A stretch of 64,000 nt of DNA, from the NCBI GenBank assembly GCA_905215505.1, contig CAJMPU010000011.1, positions 1-64,000 on the forward strand, in the 5' to 3' direction. The notes beneath the pieces are model-generated. The model was not told the DNA's origin. It did not search any database and saw only the letters and a list, made by a program, of their open reading frames with translations. Source of the stretch: an uncultured bacterium. GTDB lineage: Bacteria; Actinomycetota; Coriobacteriia; Coriobacteriales; Coriobacteriaceae. The translations under genes were made by a program, and so were the position numbers. Below, one piece after another: positions 60,101 to 64,000 of the stretch. Position 1 is the first letter of the stretch; each line of letters starts with the position of its first letter.

Positions 60101-60684
60101 AGCAGCTCAGGCGCCGTGCCGATTACATCGAGGAGCAGCTGGCCGATCTTGAGAGCGCGCGCAAGGCGCTTACCAAGATCACCGTGGCGATCGATCGCAA
60201 GATGCGCAAGGCGTTCCTAGTGACGTTTGAGAAGGTTGATGCGAACTTCCGCGAGATCTTCGCCATGCTCTTCCCGGGCGGCCAGGCACATTTGGAGATG
60301 ACCGACCCCGAGCATCCGGCCGAGACGGGCATCGAGGTCGTGGCGCAGCCGCGCGGCAAGCGCATCACCAAGATGATGCTCATGTCGGGCGGCGAGAAGA
60401 GCCTGACGGCGCTCGCCCTGCTCTTTGCCGTATACCGTACGCGCACGGTGCCGTTCTATGTGCTGGACGAGGTCGAGGCAGCGCTCGACGACGCCAACCT
60501 GTCTAAGCTCATCGGCGCCCTCGATGTGCTGCGTTCCGATACGCAGCTCTTGGTAATCTCGCATCAGCGCCGTACTATGGAGGATGCTGACGTCCTCTAC
60601 GGCGTCTCGATGCAAGCCGACGGCGTCAGTCGCGTCGTCTCGCAAAAACTCGATCGCGAAACCGGAAAGGTCGTGAATGCATAA
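57148..60684 (+). CDS. smc: Chromosome segregation protein SMC
   Basis: Condenses and organises the chromosome. A 1178-residue protein: N-terminal Walker A IVGPNGSGKSNISDSIL, two long coiled coils around a hinge (about 500-680, with many small residues), and C-terminal signature MLMSGGEKSLTALALLFA and Walker B FYVLDEVEAALDD. GTG start 57148 after GCGAGG. One base overlap with ftsY. Confidence 0.96.
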   Translation: MYLKSLTLKGFKSFADRAHMTFEPGLTVIVGPNGSGKSNISDSILWVLGEQSAKQLRGQAMEDVIFSGSSARKPVGVAEVTLVLDNSDHMLPVDFDEVAITRRMYRSGESEYLINSSPCRLMDIQDILHDSGLGKDTHSIISQGKLDAILQSRPEERRALIEEAAGISKHKRRKERALKKIKSMDEHLTRARDINKEIARQLRPLERQVDRARKYKELSSRANELTQMLAVDELRSLQSQWNDLESRSKEGAAELELAQYRLGEKERELEKLQVMLEEKGLFVGDLGEQRRHMQDVVGRINSDMRLLEEKGHNMVSRLSDMRGQISSSEHQRRRVVEELEDARARLEEVTGAHMQAQEDVDAAGPAAAELHERRVALDNQISQLTREQRDVQRVADDAALELAKVKDSLSNAEVEDNMYASRLEQIDEQLEEVTASLDSRRDRAEELESALEAARQAQIDAREATETARAALKDLRARESEARNKLSEVRSELASQKKLDARMADSSPLVSRLVGALGDDVSGRLGDVLEAPRELEGLVEQLLAGDIDALLFDDAATLERAGRAALDQKKASGEALLAARGVGGSAAAEGAAGTRLVDRLSVRAGYGPVVEALLGGYYVVDDLATALAAPVVDGVTYVTPDGARVSCGGLVRVGLDAGEASGALERKRRIRELEGLEPDLAAVFEHVSDQVVEANTAVEEAHAAEGDAAGEIARLEGERRSLLSEIGRLEQSANNAEVERVRISKRREQAAEAVRAARPRVDELTRSRDEARAQASDLGLQIAEANDDLDRVRRDDSEAAGKLADAKVRLAQTSERLRSLKGRVPDLEHRLEGIDRRIRGTRQASRSLELLRLRVDPMHERYSALLERASDWAARLRDQASLEEADSASLKKTIEDAKTEVARAKERVDVAATTQNEFKVARGKLEVQVEAAIKAITADGTTVLEEALMLPAPTDRDAAERELNQLVRQINNLGPVNQVAMEEYEQLRRRADYIEEQLADLESARKALTKITVAIDRKMRKAFLVTFEKVDANFREIFAMLFPGGQAHLEMTDPEHPAETGIEVVAQPRGKRITKMMLMSGGEKSLTALALLFAVYRTRTVPFYVLDEVEAALDDANLSKLIGALDVLRSDTQLLVISHQRRTMEDADVLYGVSMQADGVSRVVSQKLDRETGKVVNA

Positions 60685-61601
60685 TGGGATTCTTCGATGC
60701 TCTCTCGCGCGGACTTGAGCGCAGCCGTGAGGCCCTCAACGAGGTCTTTTATTTTGGCGGTGAGGTCGACGAGGATTTTTGGGAGGATCTTGAGGACACC
60801 CTCGTCATGGGTGACATGGGTGCCGAGGTCGCTATTCAGGTCTCCGATGACCTGCGCGATGCCGCGGCCAAGAAGAACCTTAAGACCGCCCCGCAGCTTC
60901 GCCGCGCTCTGGCCGAGCAGCTCGAGGGCCATTTTGTGCCTGTTGAGCGCGATCCGTTTTCCGATACGCCGAGCTGCGTGCTGTTTGTGGGCATCAACGG
61001 CGCCGGCAAGACCACCACGGTCGGCAAGATTGCGAGTGCCATGGCCGCCCGCGGCAAGAACGTGGTAATCGGTTCGGCCGACACCTTCCGCGCCGCCGCC
61101 ATCGAGCAGCTCGATGTGTGGGGCCAGCGCGCCGGCGTGCCGGTCATCAAGCGTGACCGCGGCTCCGATCCGGCGAGCGTGTGCTATGACGTGCTCGACG
61201 AGGCCGATAAGCGCGGCAGCGACCTGGTGCTCATCGATACCGCCGGCCGTCTGCACACGAGCCCCGAGCTCATGCGCGAGCTCGCCAAGGTGGTCAATGT
61301 GACCCGTAAGCGCGCCGCCAATATGGCCGCCGGTCCCATGCCGGTCTCGGTCGTGCTTGTGATCGATGCCGCCACTGGCCAGAACGGTCTGAACCAGGCG
61401 CTCGAGTTTAACGAGGCGCTGGGCCTGGACGGTATTATCATGACTAAGCTCGACGGCACGGCTAAGGGCGGTATCGCCATGGCCGTGGCCGAGAAGCTCA
61501 AGCTCCCGATCCTGCGCATCGGCGTGGGTGAGCAGGTCGATGACCTGCAGGAGTTTAACGCCAAAGATTTCTGCCGCGCCCTGGTGGGCGAGTCCAACTA
61601 A
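60684..61601 (+). CDS. ftsY: Signal recognition particle receptor FtsY
   Basis: Membrane-side GTPase partner of Ffh. A 305-residue NG-domain protein: FVGINGAGKTTTVGKIA, GSADTFRAAAIEQL, LIDTAGRLHTSPELM and MTKLDGTAKGGIAMAVA. It lacks the long acidic A domain of E. coli FtsY, as in many Gram-positive bacteria. Directly follows smc. Confidence 0.95.
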   Translation: MGFFDALSRGLERSREALNEVFYFGGEVDEDFWEDLEDTLVMGDMGAEVAIQVSDDLRDAAAKKNLKTAPQLRRALAEQLEGHFVPVERDPFSDTPSCVLFVGINGAGKTTTVGKIASAMAARGKNVVIGSADTFRAAAIEQLDVWGQRAGVPVIKRDRGSDPASVCYDVLDEADKRGSDLVLIDTAGRLHTSPELMRELAKVVNVTRKRAANMAAGPMPVSVVLVIDAATGQNGLNQALEFNEALGLDGIIMTKLDGTAKGGIAMAVAEKLKLPILRIGVGEQVDDLQEFNAKDFCRALVGESN

Positions 61602-61611
61602 GGAGTGACTA

Positions 61612-63087
61612 GTGTTTGATTCTCTGAGCGATCGCCTCAACGACACATTTGACCGCCTGCGCGGCAAGGGTAAGCTGACCGAGGCCGATATTACTTCGGC
61701 CATGCGCGATATTCGCATGGCGCTGCTCGAGGCCGACGTTAACTTTAAGGTCGTCAAGGAGTTCGTTGCCAAGACCAAGGAGCGCTGCATGACCGCCGAG
61801 GTCATGGAGTCGCTGTCGCCGGCGCAAAACGTCGTCAAGATCGTGCTCGACGAGCTCACCGAGATGCTTGGCTCAACCGAGAGCAAGCTCGTCTTTAGCA
61901 ACCGCATTCCCAATGTCATCATGCTCGTGGGCCTGCAGGGCTCCGGTAAGACCACGGCTGCCGTAAAGCTGGCCTACCTGCTCAAGAAGCAGGGGCGCTC
62001 GCCGTTGCTCGCCGCGTGCGACGTCTACCGTCCCGCCGCTGCCGACCAGCTGGCCACGCTCGGTGGCGAGATCGGCGTGCCGGTCTTCCGCGGTGACGGA
62101 GCGCACCCGATCGACATCGCCAAGGGCGCCATCCAGGAGGCCGTCGACCACCTACGTGACGTGGTCATCGTCGATACCGCCGGACGTCTTCAGATCGACG
62201 AGCAGATGATGCAGGAGGCAGTCGACATCAAGAAGGCCGTCAAGCCCGACCAGGTGCTGATGGTCGTCGACGCCATGACCGGCCAGGACATCGTCAACGT
62301 GGTCTCGACGTTTGCCGAGCGCACCGACTTTGATGGCGTGATCATCTCCAAGCTCGACGGTGACGCCCGTGGCGGCGGCGCACTTTCGGTGCGTCAGGTG
62401 ACCGGCAAGCCCATCAAGTTCGTGAGCATGGGCGAGAAGCCCGACTCGCTGGAGCCGTTCTATCCCGATCGCATGGCCAAGCGCATCTTGGGCATGGGCG
62501 ATGTCGTCGGCATCATCGAGAAGGCCCAGGAGGCCGCCGATGCCGAACAGCTCGAGGCTGCCGAGCGTATGCTGCGCGAGGGCTTCACCATGAACGACAT
62601 GCTCGACCAGATGAAGGCCGTCAAGAAGATGGGCGGCATGAAGGGCATTCTGGGTATGCTACCCGGCGGCCAGCGCGCGCTCAACCAGATGGGCGGCAAT
62701 CTGGACGAGGGCATCTTCGATAAGAACGAGGCCATCATCATGTCGATGACCAAGGAGGAGCGCCTGCGTCCCTCCATCATCAACGGCCAGCGCCGCGCCC
62801 GCATTGCCAAGGGAGCCGGCGTAACCCCCACCGAGGTCAACAGCCTTATGAAGCAGTGGGGCGAGATGAATAAGATGATGGGCCGCATGCGCACGATGGC
62901 CAATCAGGCACAGGCCGGTGGCAAAAAAGGCAAAAAGGGAAAGAAGGGCAAGAAGATGCGCATGCCCAATATCCCTGGCCTGGACGCTATGGGTTTGGGC
63001 GGCATGGGCGGCCTGGGTACGGGCGGTCCCAAGTCCGATATGGAGCTGCTGCGCCAGATGGAAGCGCAGATGCGTAATAAGAAATAG
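61612..63087 (+). CDS. ffh: Signal recognition particle protein Ffh
   Basis: Binds signal peptides and 4.5S/6S RNA. A 491-residue protein: GTPase domain with LVGLQGSGKTTAAVKLA, AACDVYRPAAADQL, IVDTAGRLQIDE and SKLDGDARGGGALS, then a Met-rich M domain from about 300 (TMNDMLDQMKAVKKMGGMKG, GMLPGGQ) and a basic Lys/Gly run before the end. GTG start 61612 after AAGGAG. Confidence 0.95.
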   Translation: MFDSLSDRLNDTFDRLRGKGKLTEADITSAMRDIRMALLEADVNFKVVKEFVAKTKERCMTAEVMESLSPAQNVVKIVLDELTEMLGSTESKLVFSNRIPNVIMLVGLQGSGKTTAAVKLAYLLKKQGRSPLLAACDVYRPAAADQLATLGGEIGVPVFRGDGAHPIDIAKGAIQEAVDHLRDVVIVDTAGRLQIDEQMMQEAVDIKKAVKPDQVLMVVDAMTGQDIVNVVSTFAERTDFDGVIISKLDGDARGGGALSVRQVTGKPIKFVSMGEKPDSLEPFYPDRMAKRILGMGDVVGIIEKAQEAADAEQLEAAERMLREGFTMNDMLDQMKAVKKMGGMKGILGMLPGGQRALNQMGGNLDEGIFDKNEAIIMSMTKEERLRPSIINGQRRARIAKGAGVTPTEVNSLMKQWGEMNKMMGRMRTMANQAQAGGKKGKKGKKGKKMRMPNIPGLDAMGLGGMGGLGTGGPKSDMELLRQMEAQMRNKK

Positions 63088-63112
63088 AGCTGTAATTCCA
63101 GCTTGATATGGC

Positions 63113-63148
63113 AAAGGCCACTCGGAAGCTACCGGGTGGCCTTTGTTG
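63113..63148 (+). terminator. ffh terminator
   Basis: AAAGGCCACTCGG-AAGCTA-CCGGGTGGCCTTTGTTG: strong stem with T-rich end, between the convergent ffh and DUF134/NifX genes. Confidence 0.8.
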
Positions 63149-63207
63149 TTGGCTTTGATTGTTGGGTTGCGTTCGGCTTCGCGTCCCGAGCTCGCGGTGC
63201 CGTGCCG

Positions 63208-63972
63208 TTAGTGGCAGCCGCAGCCCTCATGGCCTTCGTGGTCGTGGTGGCCGTGGCAGCCGCAGGACCCGCCATGCTCATGGGTGTGCTCGTGGTCGTG
63301 GCTGTGGCAGCCGCACGTGGCCTCGCCGTTCTGTGCGAGCGTGCCGGCGATAAGGGCCTCGACGCAAGCGTCGCAGCTGCCCTGGGCACCTGCGTATACC
63401 GTGATGCCGGCTTGGGCAAGCGCGTTGATAGCGCCTCCGCCGATGCCGCCGCAGATGAGCGTGTCCACGCCGCCGTTGGCGAGCAGGCCCGCAAGTGCGC
63501 CGTGGCCGGTGCCGCCGGTGCCCACGACCTGCTCGTTGAGCACCTTGCCGTCCTGAATGTCGTAGATCTTGAACTGCTCGCTGCGGCCAAAGTGCATAAA
63601 GATGTTGCCATTGTCGTACGTGGTTGCCACCCTCATGGTGCCGACCCCCTTTGCTGGCCATGCGGCCGTTGTCGTGGTGATGGGGGAGTACGCGATATTG
63701 CCGCCTTCGATGATGAGCGCCCGACCATTGACCAACGCGTTTGCCACCTTGCGATGCGCTCGGCTGCAAATAGCCGCCACCGTGGCGCGCGCGATGCCCA
63801 TCTGCTGTGCGACTGCCTCTTGGTTAAGGCCTTCCAGGTCGCACAGGCGCAGCACCTCGAGTTCGTCGACCGTCATGTCGATGGCGTCTCCACTGGCAAG
63901 GCCGTCGGGGGTAAAGCCGCGATATTCGGGGATGATCCCAACACGGCGCAATTTCTCGCGTCTTCCTGCCAT
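63208..63972 (-). CDS. DUF134 HTH fused to NifX-type domain with His/Cys tail
   Basis: A 254-residue fusion. Residues 1-95 are a DUF134 domain with HTH (MTVDELEVLRLCDLEGLNQ, AVAQQMGIARATVAAICSRA). Residues 110-215 are a dinitrogenase iron-molybdenum cofactor (NifX/NifB-C) domain (MRVATTYDNGNIFMHFGRSE, GGIGGGAINALAQAGI). The last 40 residues are a chain of Cys-Gly-Cys-His and His-Asp-His repeats, a likely metal-binding tail. Such proteins are thought to bind metal or metal clusters and to act as regulators. ATG at 63972 (minus) after AAGGAG; a palindrome at 63987-63998 may be its operator. Confidence 0.88.
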   Translation of the reverse strand: MAGRREKLRRVGIIPEYRGFTPDGLASGDAIDMTVDELEVLRLCDLEGLNQEAVAQQMGIARATVAAICSRAHRKVANALVNGRALIIEGGNIAYSPITTTTAAWPAKGVGTMRVATTYDNGNIFMHFGRSEQFKIYDIQDGKVLNEQVVGTGGTGHGALAGLLANGGVDTLICGGIGGGAINALAQAGITVYAGAQGSCDACVEALIAGTLAQNGEATCGCHSHDHEHTHEHGGSCGCHGHHDHEGHEGCGCH

Positions 63973-63986
63973 ACGTGCTCCTTATC

Positions 63987-63998
63987 TGACATATGTCA
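63987..63998. promoter_or_regulatory. Palindromic operator-like site before the DUF134/NifX gene
   Basis: TGACATATGTCA is a perfect 12-bp palindrome 14 bp upstream of the start codon. On the minus strand it also includes TTGACA. Autoregulation by the HTH domain is inferred. Confidence 0.5.
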
Positions 63999-64000
63999 AC

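Overview
The window looks like a chromosomal segment of a high-GC Gram-positive bacterium of the class Coriobacteriia, most likely a Collinsella-type gut actinobacterium. I infer this from codon use in the core genes, actinobacterial gene orders (coaD, a SepIVA-like gene, DUF177, rpmF, plsX, acpP, rnc, smc, ftsY, ffh) and the general style of the proteins. This is inference from the sequence and memory; no database was searched. No rRNA, CRISPR array, transposase or integrase gene was recognised.

Region 1 (1-18400) is an AT-richer accessory region that reads as a defence and toxin island. It holds a giant membrane P-loop NTPase of YobI type, a DUF4062-type protein, a PrrC/RloC-like AAA ATPase with a zinc-hook-like CxxC, an Abi_2 (AbiD/F) HEPN protein with a structured leader, several uncharacterised genes (two with HEPN-like R-x(4-5)-H motifs), a PIN-domain gene with an upstream partner, and a HigBA toxin-antitoxin pair with a perfect 30-bp palindromic operator. 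The region is full of decay and duplication. There are two Abi_2 remnants, a second copy of the Abi leader, a truncated paralogue of the minus-strand gene at 10658-11329 together with its upstream region, and a direct repeat flanking the YobI-like gene.

Region 2 (18529-29624) is one translationally coupled operon for Pel-type exopolysaccharide. In order it encodes PelD (fused to a degenerate SDR domain), PelE-like, a PelA-like deacetylase, PelF and PelG, then a CotH kinase-like lipoprotein, a VTC-domain protein and a DUF4956 membrane protein. PelD keeps a c-di-GMP I-site (RxxD) next to a degenerate GGDEF motif, so synthesis is probably under c-di-GMP control.

Region 3 (29658-35830) holds a PLP-fold protein that appears to lack its catalytic lysine, a ModE/LysR-type small regulator, an IMP dehydrogenase of the 503-residue type seen in Tritrichomonas, and leuS preceded by a 119-nt nearly perfect hairpin.

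Region 4 (35918-48062) is the translation, transcription and replication block rimP-nusA-infB-rbfA-nrnA-truB-ribF-dnaG-rpoD, with a clear promoter and a terminator-like leader hairpin before rimP, followed by two identical tRNA-Asn genes.

Region 5 (48221-63087) is a run of core genes: asp23-like, fakA-like, recG, rsmD, coaD, a SepIVA/DivIVA-like gene, DUF177, rpmF (only 59 codons), plsX, acpP, rnc, smc, ftsY and ffh. It covers fatty-acid and phospholipid precursors, RNA processing, chromosome organisation and the signal recognition particle. The window closes with a minus-strand DUF134/NifX fusion with a His/Cys-rich tail and a palindromic operator-like site in front of it.
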